Shown: positions 1 through 13,728, counted from the stretch's first letter. The stretch is DNA of 64,000 nt from Anaspis maculata (GCA_949128115.1 OX421966.1:68693416-68757415), one strand, 5' to 3'. The notes: generated from the sequence alone by a model not told the origin. Program-made: numbers and translations.

Positions 1-3000
1 TCTTTTTCAAAATATGAATTTCCCAGTTTTCATTTCTAGATGATTAGAACACGTTTCCAGGTGTCAGATTGACCCGCTGAAGCCAAATTCAACTGCGATT
101 TTTTCATGTCCTCCACCTTATTCCAGAACACCTTCAACAAAATTTGAAAACCATTTTTTTTCGTTCCATGAATCTTCAAAAGAACTTGCAGTTTATGGAG
201 CAATTCCCATTTTGTCCTTCCTCCCATTTGAACTTTTTTGAACTTGGATGGATACGTTCCAATATTGTCCGGTACACCGAACCACCCATAAATACGTCGA
301 CATAAAAGGCCATGAGAGATAAACACACGAAAATATTATCACCCATTGCGGCCCCTAATGATTGTGTTTTTCAATTAATCCTGAACGATTTTGATTTTCA
401 AACACAAAAAAGAACGTATTAAAGTCGTCCGTTGTGGTTTTCCGCATGGAAAGTGTTCATCATCAAAAAAATTGAATTTTTCTCAACCGAAAAAGCGTTT
501 TGGCCGGCGTAAGCCTTTACAAGACATTTTTCTTTCATCTGACTCTAATTTTATTTTTCAAAATATGAATTTTCCAGTTCTCATTCCCAGATGATTAGAA
601 TACGTTTCCAGGTGTCAGATTGACCCGCTGAAGCCAAATTCAACTGCGATTTTTTCATGTTCCCCACCTTATTCCAGAACACCTTCAACAAAATTTGAAA
701 ACCATTTTTTTTCGTTCCATAAATCTTCAAAAGAACTTGCAGTTTATGGAGCAATTCCCATTTTGTCCTTCCTCCCATTTGAACTTTTTTGAACTTGGAT
801 GGATACGTTCCAATATTGTCCGGTACACCAAACCACCCATAAATACGTCGACATAAAAGGCCATGAGAGATAAACACACGAAAATATTATCACCTATTGC
901 GGCCCCTAATGATTGTGTTTTTCAATTAATCCTGAACGATTTTGATTTTCAAACACAAAAAAGAACGTATTAAAGTCGTCCGTTGTGGTTTTCCGCATGG
1001 AAAGTGTTCATCATCAAAAAAATTGAATTTTTCTCAACCGAAAAAGCGTTTTGGCCGGCGTAAGCCTTTACAAGACATTTTTCTTTCATCTGACTCTAAT
1101 TTTATTTTTCAAAATATGAATTTTCCAGTTCTCATTCCCAGATGATTAGAATACGTTTCCAGGTGTCAGATTGACCCGCTGAAGCCAAATTCAACTGCGA
1201 TTTTTTCATGTTCCCCACCTTATTCCAGAACACCTTCAACAAAATTTGAAAACCATTTTTTTTCGTTCCATAAATCTTCAAAAGAACTTGCAGCGCATGG
1301 AGCAATTCCCATTTTGTCCTTCCTCCCATTTGAACTTTTTTGAACTTGGATGAATACGTTCCAACATTGTCCGGTACACCGGAACACCCATAAATACGTC
1401 TACATAAAAGGTCATGAGAGATAAACACACGAAAATATTATCACCCATTGCGGCCACTAATAATTGTGTTTTTCAATGAACTCTAATCGATTTTGATTTT
1501 CAAACACGCAAAACAACGTATTCAAGTCATCCGTTGTGGTTTTCCGCATGAAAAGTGTTTTTCATCAAAAAATTGAATCTTCTTCTACCGAAAAAGTGTT
1601 TTGGCCGGCGTAAACCTTCACAAGACATTTTTCTTCCATCTGGCTCTAATTTAATTTTTCAAAATATGAATTTTCCAGTTCTCATTCCCAGATGATTAGA
1701 ATACGTTTCCAGGTGTCAGATTGACCCGCTGAAGCCAAATTCAACTGCGATTTTTTCATGTCCCCCACCTTATTCCAGAACACCTTCAACAAAATATGAA
1801 AACCATTTTTTTTCGTTCCATGAATCTTCAAAAGAACTTGCAGTTTATGGAGCAATTCCCATTTTGTCCTTCCTCCCATTTGAACTTTTTTGAACTTGGA
1901 TGGATACGTTCCAATATTGTCCGGTACACCGAACCACCCATAAATACGTCGACATAAAAGGCCATGAGAGATAAACACACGAAAATATTATCACCCATTG
2001 CGGCCCCTAATGATTGTGTTTTTTAATTAATCCTGAACGATTTTGATTTTCAAACACAAAAAAGAACGTATTAAAGTCGTCCGTTGTGGTTTTCCGCATG
2101 GAAAGTGTTCATCATCAAAAAAATTGAATTTTTCTCAACCGAAAAAGCGTTTTGGCCGGCGTAAGCCTTTACAAGACATTTTTCTTACTTCTGACTCTAA
2201 TTTTCTTTTTCAAAATATGAATTTCCCAGTTTTCATTTCTAGATGATTAGAACACGTTTCCAGGTGTCAGATTGACCCGCTGAAGCCAAATTCAACTGCG
2301 ATTTTTTCATGTCCCCCACCTTATTCCAGAACACCTTCAACAAAATATGAAAACCATTTTTTTTCGTTCCATGAATCTTCAAAAGAACTTGCAGTTTATG
2401 GAGCAATTCCCATTTTGTCCTTCCTCCCATTTGAACTTTTTTGAACTTGGATGGATACGTTCCAATATTGTCCGGTACACCAAACCACCCATAAATACGT
2501 CGACATAAAAGGCCATGAGAGATAAACACACGAAAATATTATCACCCATTGCGGCCCCTAATGATTGTGTTTTTCAATTAATCCTGAACGATTTTGATTT
2601 TCAAACACAAAAAAGAACGTATTAAAGTCGTCCGTTGTGGTTTTCCGCATGGAAAGTGTTCATCATCAAAAAAATTGAATTTTTCTCAACCGAAAAAGCG
2701 TTTTGGCCGGCGTAAGCCTTTACAAGACATTTTTCTTTCATCTGACTCTAATTTTATTTTCCAAAATATGAATTTTCCAGTTCTCATTCCCAGATGATTA
2801 GAATACGTTTCCAGGTGTCAGATTGACCCGCTGAAGCCAAATTCAACTGCGATTTTTTCATGTTCCCCACCTTATTCCAAAACACCTTCAACAAAATTTG
2901 AAAACCATTTTTTTTCGTTCCATAAATCTTCAAAAGAACTTGCAGCGCATGGAGCAATTCCCATTTTGTCCTTCCTCCCATTTGAACTTTTTTGAACTTG

Positions 3001-3118
3001 GATGAATACGTTCCAACATTGTCCGGTACACCGGAACACCCATAAATACGTCTACATAAAAGGTCATGAGAGATAAACACACGAAAATATTATCACCCAT
3101 TGCGGCCACTAATAATTG
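1..3118 (+). repeat. Higher-order repeat block, copy 1 (pairs with 4955-8073)
   Basis: This stretch recurs 4,954 bp downstream with only a handful of differences. Private markers such as TGTCCTCCACC (near 108 and 5062) and the order of monomer classes match for more than five consecutive monomers. The match breaks at about 3119, where this copy continues as class a and the other as class b. The offset equals nine monomers, so the block is a nine-monomer higher-order unit or a segmental duplication inside the array. Confidence 0.85.
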
Positions 3119-4954
3119 TGTTTTCCAATTAATCCTGAACGATTTTGATTTTCAAACACAAAAAAGAACGTATTAAAGTCGTCCGTTGTGGTTTTCCGCA
3201 TGGAAAGTGTTCATCATCAAAAAAATTGAATTTTTCTCAACCGAAAAAGCGTTTTGGCCGGCGTAAGCCTTTACAAGACATTTTTCTTTCATCTGACTCT
3301 AATTTTATTTTTCAAAATATGAATTTTCCAGTTCTCATTCCCAGATGATTAGAATACGTTTCCAGGTGTCAGATTGACCCGCTGAAGCCAAATTCAACTG
3401 CGATTTTTTCATGTTCCCCACCTTATTCCAAAACACCTTCAACAAAATTTGAAAACCATTTTTTTTCGTTTCATAAATCTTCAAAAGAACTTGCAGCGCA
3501 TGGAGCAATTCCCATTTTGTCCTTCCTCCCATTTGAACTTTTTTGAACTTGGATGAATACGTTCCAACATTGTCCGGTACACCGGAACACCCATAAATAC
3601 GTCGACATAAAAGGCCATGAGAGATAAACACACGAAAATATTATCACCCATTGCGGCCACTAATAATTGTGTTTTTCAATGAACTCTAATCGATTTTGAT
3701 TTTCAAACACGCAAAACAACGTATTCAAGTCATCCGTTGTGGTTTCCCGCATGAAAAGTGTTTTTCATCAAAAAATTGAATCTTCTTCTACCGAAAAAGT
3801 GTTTTGGCCGGCGTAAACCTTCACAAGACATTTTTCTTCCATCTGGCTCTAATTTAATTTTTCAAAATATGAATTTTCCAGTTCTCATCTAGATGATTAG
3901 AATACGTTTCCAGGTGTCAGATTGACCCGCTGAAGCCAAATTCAACTGCGATTTTTTCATGTTCCCCACCTTATTCCAGAACACCTTCAACAAAATTTGA
4001 AAACCATTTTTTTTCGTTCCATAAATCTTCAAAAGAACTTGCAGCGCATGGAGCAATTCCCATTTTGTCCTTCCTCCCATTTGAACTTTTTTGAACTTGG
4101 ATGAATACGTTCCAACATTGTCCGGTACACCGGAACACCCATAAATACGTCTACATAAAAGGTCATGAGAGATAAACACACGAAAATATTATCACCCATT
4201 GCGGCCACTAATAATTGTGTTTTTCAATGAACTCTAATCGATTTTGATTTTCAAACACGCAAAACAACGTATTCAAGTCATCCGTTGTGGTTTTCCGCAT
4301 GAAAAGTGTTTTTCATCAAAAAATTGAATCTTCTTCTACCGAAAAAGTGTTTTGGCCGGCGTAAACCTTCACAAGACATTTTTCTTCCATCTGGCTCTAA
4401 TTTAATTTTTCAAAATATGAATTTTCCAGTTCTCATTCCCAGATGATTAGAATACGTTTCCAGGTGTCAGATTGACCCGCTGAAGCCAAATTCAACTGCG
4501 ATTTTTTCATGTCCCCCACCTTATTCCAGAACACCTTCAACAAAATATGAAAACCATTTTTTTTCGTTCCATGAATCTTCAAAAGAACTTGCAGTTTATG
4601 GAGCAATTCCCATTTTGTCCTTCCTCCCATTTGAACTTTTTTGAACTTGGATGGATACGTTCCAATATTGTCCGGTACACCGAACCACCCATAAATACGT
4701 CGACATAAAAGGCCATGAGAGATAAACACACGAAAATATTATCACCCATTGCGGCCCCTAATGATTGTGTTTTTCAATTAATCCTGAACGATTTTGATTT
4801 TCAAACACAAAAAAGAACGTATTAAAGTCGTCCATTGTGGTTTTCCGCATGGAAAGTGTTCATCATCAAAAAAATTGAATTTTTCTCAACCGAAAAAGCG
4901 TTTTGGCCGGCGTAAGCCTTTACAAGACATTTTTTCTACTTCTGACTCTAGTTT

Positions 4955-7900
4955 TCTTTTTCAAAATATGAATTTCCCAGTTTTCATTTCTAGATGATTA
5001 GAACACGTTTCCAGGTGTCAGATTGACCCGCTGAAGCCAAATTCAACTGCGATTTTTTCATGTCCTCCACCTTATTCCAGAACACCTTCAACAAAATTTG
5101 AAAACCATTTTTTTTCGTTCCATGAATCTTCAAAAGAACTTGCAGTTTATGGAGCAATTCCCATTTTGTCCTTCCTCCCATTTGAACTTTTTTGAACTTG
5201 GATGGATACGTTCCAATATTGTCCGGTACACCGAACCACCCATAAATACGTCGACATAAAAGGCCATGAGAGATAAACACACGAAAATATTATCACCCAT
5301 TGCGGCCTCTAATGATTGTGTTTTTCAATTAATCCTGAACGATTTTGATTTTCAAACACAAAAAAGAACGTATTAAAGTCGTCCGTTGTGGTTTTCCGCA
5401 TGGAAAGTGTTCATCATCAAAAAAATTGAATTTTTCTCAACCGAAAAAGCGTTTTGGCCGGCGTAAGCCTTTACAAGACATTTTTCTTTCATCTGACTCT
5501 AATTTTATTTTTCAAAATATGAATTTTCCAGTTCTCATTCCCAGATGATTAGAATACGTTTCCAGGTGTCAGATTGACCCGCTGAAGCCAAATTCAACTG
5601 CGATTTTTTCATGTTCCCCACCTTATTCCAGAACACCTTCAACAAAATTTGAAAACCATTTTTTTTCGTTCCATAAATCTTCAAAAGAACTTGCAGTTTA
5701 TGGAGCAATTCCCATTTTGTCCTTCCTCCCATTTGAACTTTTTTGAACTTGGATGGATACGTTCCAATATTGTCCGGTACACCAAACCACCCATAAATAC
5801 GTCGACATAAAAGGCCATGAGAGATAAACACACGAAAATATTATCACCTATTGCGGCCCCTAATGATTGTGTTTTTCAATTAATCCTGAACGATTTTGAT
5901 TTTCAAACACAAAAAAGAACGTATTAAAGTCGTCCGTTGTGGTTTTCCGCATGGAAAGTGTTCATCATCAAAAAAATTGAATTTTTCTCAACCGAAAAAG
6001 CGTTTTGGCCGGCGTAAGCCTTTACAAGACATTTTTCTTTCATCTGACTCTAATTTTATTTTTCAAAATATGAATTTTCCAGTTCTCATTCCCAGATGAT
6101 TAGAATACGTTTCCAGGTGTCAGATTGACCCGCTGAAGCCAAATTCAACTGCGATTTTTTCATGTTCCCCACCTTATTCCAGAACACCTTCAACAAAATT
6201 TGAAAACCATTTTTTTTCGTTCCATAAATCTTCAAAAGAACTTGCAGCGCATGGAGCAATTCCCATTTTGTCCTTCCTCCCATTTGAACTTTTTTGAACT
6301 TGGATGAATACGTTCCAACATTGTCCGGTACACCGGAACACCCATAAATACGTCTACATAAAAGGTCATGAGAGATAAACACACGAAAATATTATCACCC
6401 ATTGCGGCCACTAATAATTGTGTTTTTCAATGAACTCTAATCGATTTTGATTTTCAAACACGCAAAACAACGTATTCAAGTCATCCGTTGTGGTTTTCCG
6501 CATGAAAAGTGTTTTTCATCAAAAAATTGAATCTTCTTCTACCGAAAAAGTGTTTTGGCCGGCGTAAACCTTCACAAGACATTTTTCTTCCATCTGGCTC
6601 TAATTTAATTTTTCAAAATATGAATTTTCCAGTTCTCATTCCCAGATGATTAGAATACGTTTCCAGGTGTCAGATTGACCCGCTGAAGCCAAATTCAACT
6701 GCGATTTTTTCATGTCCCCCACCTTATTCCAGAACACCTTCAACAAAATATGAAAACCATTTTTTTTCGTTCCATGAATCTTCAAAAGAACTTGCAGTTT
6801 ATGGAGCAATTCCCATTTTGTCCTTCCTCCCATTTGAACTTTTTTGAACTTGGATGGATACGTTCCAATATTGTCCGGTACACCGAACCACCCATAAATA
6901 CGTCGACATAAAAGGCCATGAGAGATAAACACACGAAAATATTATCACCCATTGCGGCCCCTAATGATTGTGTTTTTCAATTAATCCTGAACGATTTTGA
7001 TTTTCAAACACAAAAAAGAACGTATTAAAGTCGTCCGTTGTGGTTTTCCGCATGGAAAGTGTTCATCATCAAAAAAATTGAATTTTTCTCAACCGAAAAA
7101 GCGTTTTGGCCGGCGTAAGCCTTTACAAGACATTTTTCTTACTTCTGACTCTAATTTTCTTTTTCAAAATATGAATTTCCCAGTTTTCATTTCTAGATGA
7201 TTAGAACACGTTTCCAGGTGTCAGATTGACCCGCTGAAGCCAAATTCAACTGCGATTTTTTCATGTCCCCCACCTTATTCCAGAACACCTTCAACAAAAT
7301 ATGAAAACCATTTTTTTTCGTTCCATGAATCTTCAAAAGAACTTGCAGTTTATGGAGCAATTCCCATTTTGTCCTTCCTCCCATTTGAACTTTTTTGAAC
7401 TTGGATGGATACGTTCCAATATTGTCCGGTACACCAAACCACCCATAAATACGTCGACATAAAAGGCCATGAGAGATAAACACACGAAAATATTATCACC
7501 CATTGCGGCCCCTAATGATTGTGTTTTTCAATTAATCCTGAACGATTTTGATTTTCAAACACAAAAAAGAACGTATTAAAGTCGTCCGTTGTGGTTTTCC
7601 GCATGGAAAGTGTTCATCATCAAAAAAATTGAATTTTTCTCAACCGAAAAAGCGTTTTGGCCGGCGTAAGCCTTTACAAGACATTTTTCTTTCATCTGAC
7701 TCTAATTTTATTTTTCAAAATATGAATTTTCCAGTTCTCATTCCCAGATGATTAGAATACGTTTCCAGGTGTCAGATTGACCCGCTGAAGCCAAATTCAA
7801 CTGCGATTTTTTCATGTTCCCCACCTTATTCCAAAACACCTTCAACAAAATTTGAAAACCATTTTTTTTCGTTCCATAAATCTTCAAAAGAACTTGCAGC

Positions 7901-8073
7901 GCATGGAGCAATTCCCATTTTGTCCTTCCTCCCATTTGAACTTTTTTGAACTTGGATGAATACGTTCCAACATTGTCCGGTACACCGGAACACCCATAAA
8001 TACGTCTACATAAAAGGTCATGAGAGATAAACACACGAAAATATTATCACCCATTGCGGCCACTAATAATTGT
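4955..8073 (+). repeat. Higher-order repeat block, copy 2 (pairs with 1-3118)
   Basis: Second copy of the 3.1-kb block at the window start. One visible difference is GCGGCCTCTAATG here (near 5304) against GCGGCCCCTAATG near 350. Neighbouring monomers inside the block differ from each other much more than the two blocks differ, which is the signature of recent block duplication by unequal exchange. Confidence 0.85.
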
Positions 8074-9460
8074 GTTTTTCAATGAACTCTAATCGATTTT
8101 GATTTTCAAACACGCAAAACAACGTATTCAAGTCATCCGTTGTGGTTTTCCGCATGAAAAGTGTTTTTCATCAAAAAATTGAATCTTCTTCTACCGAAAA
8201 AGTGTTTTGGCCGGCGTAAACCTTCACAAGACATTTTTCTTCCATCTGGCTCTAATTTAATTTTTCAAAATATGAATTTTCCAGTTCTCATTCCCAGATG
8301 ATTAGAATACGTTTCCAGGTGTCAGATTGACCCGCTGAAGCCAAATTCAACTGCGATTTTTTCATGTCCCCCACCTTATTCCAGAACACCTTCAACAAAA
8401 TATGAAAACCATTTTTTTTCGTTCCATGAATCTTCAAAAGAACTTGCAGTTTATGGAGCAATTCCCATTTTGTCCTTCCTCCCATTTGAACTTTTTTGAA
8501 CTTGGATGGATACGTTCCAATATTGTCCGGTACACCGAACCACCCATAAATACGTCGACATAAAAGGCCATGAGAGATAAACACACGAAAATATTATCAC
8601 CCATTGCGGCCCCTAATGATTGTGTTTTTCAATTAATCCTGAACGATTTTGATTTTCAAACACAAAAAAGAACGTATTAAAGTCGTCCGTTGTGGTTTTC
8701 CGCATGGAAAGTGTTCATCATCAAAAAAATTGAATTTTTCTCAACCGAAAAAGCGTTTTGGCCGGCGTAAGCCTTTACAAGACATTTTTCTTACTTCTGA
8801 CTCTAATTGTCTTTTTCAAAATATGAATTTCCCAGTTTTCATTTCTAGATGATTAGAACACGTTTCCAGGTGTCAGATTGACCCGCTGAAGCCAAATTCA
8901 ACTGCGATTTTTTCATGTCCCCCACCTTATTCCAGAACACCTTCAACAAAATATGAAAACCATTTTTTTTCGTTCCATGAATCTTCAAAAGAACTTGCAG
9001 TTTATGGAGCAATTCCCATTTTGTCCTTCCTCCCATTTGAACTTTTTTGAACTTGGATGGATACGTTCCAATATTGTCCGGTACACCGAACCACCCATAA
9101 ATACGTCGACATAAAAGGCCATGAGAGATAAACACACGAAAATATTATCACCCATTGCGGCCCCTAATGATTGTGTTTTCCAATTAATCCTGAACGATTT
9201 TGATTTTCAAACACAAAAAAGAACGTATTAAAGTCGTCCGTTGTGGTTCTCCGCATGGAAAGTGTCTTTCATCAAAAAAATTGAATTTTTCTCAACCGAA
9301 AAAGCGCTTTGGCCGGCGTAAGCCTTTACAAGACATTTTTCTTTCATCTGACTCTAATTTTATTTTTCAAAATATGAATTTTCCAGTTCTCATTCCCAGA
9401 TGATTAGAATACGTTTCCAGGTGTCAGATTGACCCGCTGAAGCCAAATTCAACTGCGATT
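7738..9460 (+). repeat. Second higher-order pair, copy 1 (pairs with 9941-11663)
   Basis: A segment of roughly three monomers recurs 2,203 bp downstream. Diagnostic shared changes are CTCTAATTGTC near 8801 and 11004, and the altered tract GGTTCTCCGCATGG with GTGTCTTTC near 9246 and 11449, found nowhere else in the array. Agreement ends near 9460, where one copy has TGTCCTCCACC and the other TGTTCCCCACC. The copy at 9941-11663 is the partner. Confidence 0.8.
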
Positions 9461-12123
9461 TTTTCATGTCCTCCACCTTATTCCAGAACACCTTCAACAA
9501 AATTTGAAAACCATTTTTTTTCGTTCCATAAATCTTCAAAAGAACTTGCAGCGCATGGAGCAATTCCCATTTTGTCCTTCCTCCCATTTGAACTTTTTTG
9601 AACTTGGATGAATACGTTCCAACATTGTCCGGTACACCGGAACACCCATAAATACGTCTACATAAAAGGTCATGAGAGATAAACACACGAAAATATTATC
9701 ACCCATTGCGGCCACTAATAATTGTGTTTTCCAATTAATCCTGAACGATTTTGATTTTCAAACACAAAAAAGAACGTATTAAAGTCGTCCGTTGTGGTTT
9801 TCCGCATGGAAAGTGTTCATCATCAAAAAAATTGAATTTTTCTCAACCGAAAAAGCGTTTTGGCCGGCGTAAGCCTTTACAAGACATTTTTCTTTCATCT
9901 GACTCTAATTTTATTTTTCAAAATATGAATTTTCCAGTTCTCATTCCCAGATGATTAGAATACGTTTCCAGGTGTCAGATTGACCCGCTGAAGCCAAATT
10001 CAACTGCGATTTTTTCATGTTCCCCACCTTATTCCAAAACACCTTCAACAAAATTTGAAAACCATTTTTTTTCGTTCCATAAATCTTCAAAAGAACTTGC
10101 AGCGCATGGAGCAATTCCCATTTTGTCCTTCCTCCCATTTGAACTTTTTTGAACTTGGATGAATACGTTCCAACATTGTCCGGTACACCGGAACACCCAT
10201 AAATACGTCTACATAAAAGGTCATGAGAGATAAACACACGAAAATATTATCACCCATTGCGGCCACTAATAATTGTGTTTTTCAATGAACTCTAATCGAT
10301 TTTGATTTTCAAACACGCAAAACAACGTATTCAAGTCATCCGTTGTGGTTTTCCGCATGAAAAGTGTTTTTCATCAAAAAATTGAATCTTCTTCTACCGA
10401 AAAAGTGTTTTGGCCGGCGTAAACCTTCACAAGACATTTTTCTTCCATCTGGCTCTAATTTAATTTTTCAAAATATGAATTTTCCAGTTCTCATTCCCAG
10501 ATGATTAGAATACGTTTCCAGGTGTCAGATTGACCCGCTGAAGCCAAATTCAACTGCGATTTTTTCATGTCCCCCACCTTATTCCAGAACACCTTCAACA
10601 AAATATGAAAACCATTTTTTTTCGTTCCATGAATCTTCAAAAGAACTTGCAGTTTATGGAGCAATTCCCATTTTGTCCTTCCTCCCATTTGAACTTTTTT
10701 GAACTTGGATGGATACGTTCCAATATTGTCCGGTACACCGAACCACCCATAAATACGTCGACATAAAAGGCCATGAGAGATAAACACACGAAAATATTAT
10801 CACCCATTGCGGCCCCTAATGATTGTGTTTTTCAATTAATCCTGAACGATTTTGATTTTCAAACACAAAAAAGAACGTATTAAAGTCGTCCGTTGTGGTT
10901 TTCCGCATGGAAAGTGTTCATCATCAAAAAAATTGAATTTTTCTCAACCGAAAAAGCGTTTTGGCCGGCGTAAGCCTTTACAAGACATTTTTCTTACTTC
11001 TGACTCTAATTGTCTTTTTCAAAATATGAATTTCCCAGTTTTCATTTCTAGATGATTAGAACACGTTTCCAGGTGTCAGATTGACCCGCTGAAGCCAAAT
11101 TCAACTGCGATTTTTTCATGTCCCCCACCTTATTCCAGAACACCTTCAACAAAATATGAAAACCATTTTTTTTCGTTCCATGAATCTTCAAAAGAACTTG
11201 CAGTTTATGGAGCAATTCCCATTTTGTCCTTCCTCCCATTTGAACTTTTTTGAACTTGGATGGATACGTTCCAATATTGTCCGGTACACCGAACCACCCA
11301 TAAATACGTCGACATAAAAGGCCATGAGAGATAAACACACGAAAATATTATCACCCATTGCGGCCCCTAATGATTGTGTTTTCCAATTAATCCTGAACGA
11401 TTTTGATTTTCAAACACAAAAAAGAACGTATTAAAGTCGTCCGTTGTGGTTCTCCGCATGGAAAGTGTCTTTCATCAAAAAAATTGAATTTTTCTCAACC
11501 GAAAAAGCGCTTTGGCCGGCGTAAGCCTTTACAAGACATTTTTCTTTCATCTGACTCTAATTTTATTTTTCAAAATATGAATTTTCCAGTTCTCATTCCC
11601 AGATGATTAGAATACGTTTCCAGGTGTCAGATTGACCCGCTGAAGCCAAATTCAACTGCGATTTTTTCATGTTCCCCACCTTATTCCAGAACACCTTCAA
11701 CAAAATTTGAAAACCATTTTTTTTTCGTTCCATAAATCTTCAAAAGAACTTGCAGCGCATGGAGCAATTCCCATTTTGTCCTTCCTCCCATTTGAACTTT
11801 TTTGAACTTGGATGAATACGTTCCAACATTGTCCGGTACACCGGAACACCCATAAATACGTCTACATAAAAGGTCATGAGAGATAAACACACGAAAATAT
11901 TATCACCCATTGCGGCCACTAATAATTGTGTTTTTCAATGAACTCTAATCGATTTTGATTTTCAAACACGCAAAACAACGTATTCAAGTCATCCGTTGTG
12001 GTTTTCCGCATGAAAAGTGCTTTTTATCAAAAAATTGAATCTTCTTCTACCGAAAAAGTGTTTTGGCCGGCGTAAACCTTCACAAGACATTTTTCTTCCA
12101 TCTGGCTCTAATTTAATTTTTCA

Positions 12124-12344
12124 AAATATGAATTTTCCATTTTTTATTTCTAGATGATTAGAATACGTTTCCAGGTGTCAGTTTGACCCGCTGAAGCCAA
12201 ATTCAACGACGATTTCTTCGTCTCCCCCACCCCTTCCAAAACACCTTCAAAAAAATTTGCAATCCATTTTTTTTCGTTTCATAAATCTTCAAAAGAACTT
12301 GCAGCGCACGGAGCAATTCTCCCTTTGTCCTTTCTCCCATTGGA
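12124..12344 (+). repeat. Decayed edge monomer, truncated by insertion
   Basis: The monomer starting at about 12152 shows many more substitutions than the array body (for example TCAACGACG instead of TCAACTGCG). It stops after CTCCCATT at about 12344, where unrelated sequence begins. The rest of the monomer resumes at about 13311. Greater divergence at an array edge is expected when homogenisation works mainly in the interior. Confidence 0.85.
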
Positions 12345-13310
12345 AATTTCTAGCGCACTTTCCCAAAAAATGGGAAAAAGGCGCTTTTAGTTTCACTTTG
12401 TCCGTCCGTCCGTCTGTCCGTCCGTCTTTACCCGGGATAACTCCTCAGGGAAGAAAGATATCGATGTGGTGTAAACGCTGATCAATAATACATATGTCCA
12501 GGATGTCAAGTTGACTTTTGGTTTTTTGTTATTCTGCCGCCATCTTCGATCCGCCATTTTGAATTTCTTTTAAAGTGATCCGATTGAGATGAAATTTGTA
12601 GGCAATCTAAACCACATCAAGATCTATCCAATTTTCGACAATTGATGCCCCGCCGCCATCTTGTATTTTCACTATTGAACATGTTTCCAAGTGATAGAAC
12701 TAGGAGAATAATGCCTCAACGAAAAGAGATATCGATGTGGTGCAAACGCCAATCGAATACGTACGTGACCACCATATAAAGTTGACCAATGATTTTTGTC
12801 ACTTGGCCGCAATCTTCGATCCGCCATTTTGAATTTCTCTGGAAGTGGTCCGATTTGCGTGAGATTCACAGGCAATGTGAACTTCATCAAAATACATCCG
12901 ATTTTGGACAAATGATGCTCTGCCGCCATCTTGGCCGCCATATTGAAATTTCTCATCATTCAACGATTTTCATGGAGCTTGGGACTTACCTCTTACCTCT
13001 TTTTCGTATGATCATTCCTATTCTTCAGTCAAATTTCAACATTCTGCCACCATCTTGGCCGCCATATTAAAATATCCTCGGAAATATCTTATTAGTGAAA
13101 CGATTTTCATGAAACTTGGGACTTAATCTTGTCTATAGTACGATTCATTTTGATTTTAGAGCCAAATTTCATGATTCTGACGCTATTTTGGCCGCCATAT
13201 TGAAATTTCTGCCCAAAAAACGGTGGAACCCTAATTAACATTTTGCGTTCACTAACCCTCCTAAAGGGAAGTGCGCTACTTAGCCTAGCCTCATGCCCAT
13301 GAGGCATATT
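12345..13310. mobile_element. Unclassified ~965-bp repeat inserted in a satellite monomer
   Basis: Foreign sequence splits one satellite monomer between CTCCCATT and TTTGAACTTGAATGG. It has a TCCG-rich microsatellite at about 12401-12427 and short inverted ends, GCGCACTTTCCC at about 12353 and GGGAAGTGCGC at about 13266. It also contains two direct internal units about 270 bp apart, marked by AGATATCGATGTGGTG near 12458 and 12728, and several copies of a GCCGCCATCTTG-type motif. No protein domain is visible. It could be a nonautonomous DNA transposon or a Helitron-like piece; I cannot choose between them. Confidence 0.6.
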
Positions 13311-13728
13311 CGCTTGTTTGAACTTGAATGGATACGTTCCAACATTGTCCGGTACACCAAAACAACCATAATTTGTCGACATAAGAGGCCATGAGAGATA
13401 AACACACGAAAATATTATCACCGCTTGCGGCCACTAGTAATTGTGTTTTTCAATGAACTCTAATCGATTTTGATTTTCAAACACGCAAAAGAACGTATTT
13501 GAGTCGTCTGTTGTGCTTTCCTGCATGGAAAGTGTTTTTCATCAAAAAAATAGAATCTTTTCTGACCGATAAAGCGCTTTGGCCGGCGTAAATTTTCAGG
13601 TACAAGGTGAAAGACATTTTTTTCCGATCTGACTCTAATTTTACTATTAAAAAAAATTAAATTTTGAAATTTTGGATGATCAAAATCGTTTCCAGGTGTC
13701 AGTCTGACGCGCTGAAGCTGCTAAATCT
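13311..13728 (+). repeat. Satellite monomer remnant (continuation of broken edge monomer)
   Basis: Sequence from TTTGAACTTGAATGG through the class-b marker AATGAACTCTAATCG to GCGCTGAAGC follows the satellite order with about 10-15 percent visible change. It ends where a second insertion begins, inside the GCTGAAGCC/AAATTCAACG junction of the monomer. Confidence 0.85.

Larger units (their letters stand above)
1..12344. repeat. Satellite array, ~551-bp monomers with higher-order structure
   Basis: Head-to-tail repeats begin at the window edge. The landmark GATGATTAGAA, followed by CGTTTCCAGG, recurs at about 41, 592, 1142, 1692, 2243 and so on, every 544-557 bp, giving 22 full monomers plus a decayed one at about 12152. 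Two classes differ in one half: class a carries AATTAATCCTGAACG, class b carries AATGAACTCTAATCG and CGCAAAACAACG. The other half also has two versions (TTTATGGAGC versus GCGCATGGAGC). Both halves hold open frames (96-98 codons on minus, 67 on plus) that begin with GTG or TTG rather than ATG, so translation is unlikely. The array continues to the left of the window. Satellite DNA of centromeric or heterochromatic type is the natural reading; no function is shown by the sequence itself. Confidence 0.97.

Noticed and set aside
36..11890. Dozens of satellite frames as real genes
   Set aside because: They repeat only because the monomers do, start at GTG/TTG without ATG, overlap on opposite strands and break in diverged copies.
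1..12344. CRISPR array
   Set aside because: Units are 551 bp with no short repeat-spacer pattern, and the window is eukaryotic.
12257..13070. Short frames in the insertion at 12345-13310
   Set aside because: They cross the satellite-insertion junction or repeat units and have no family signature.
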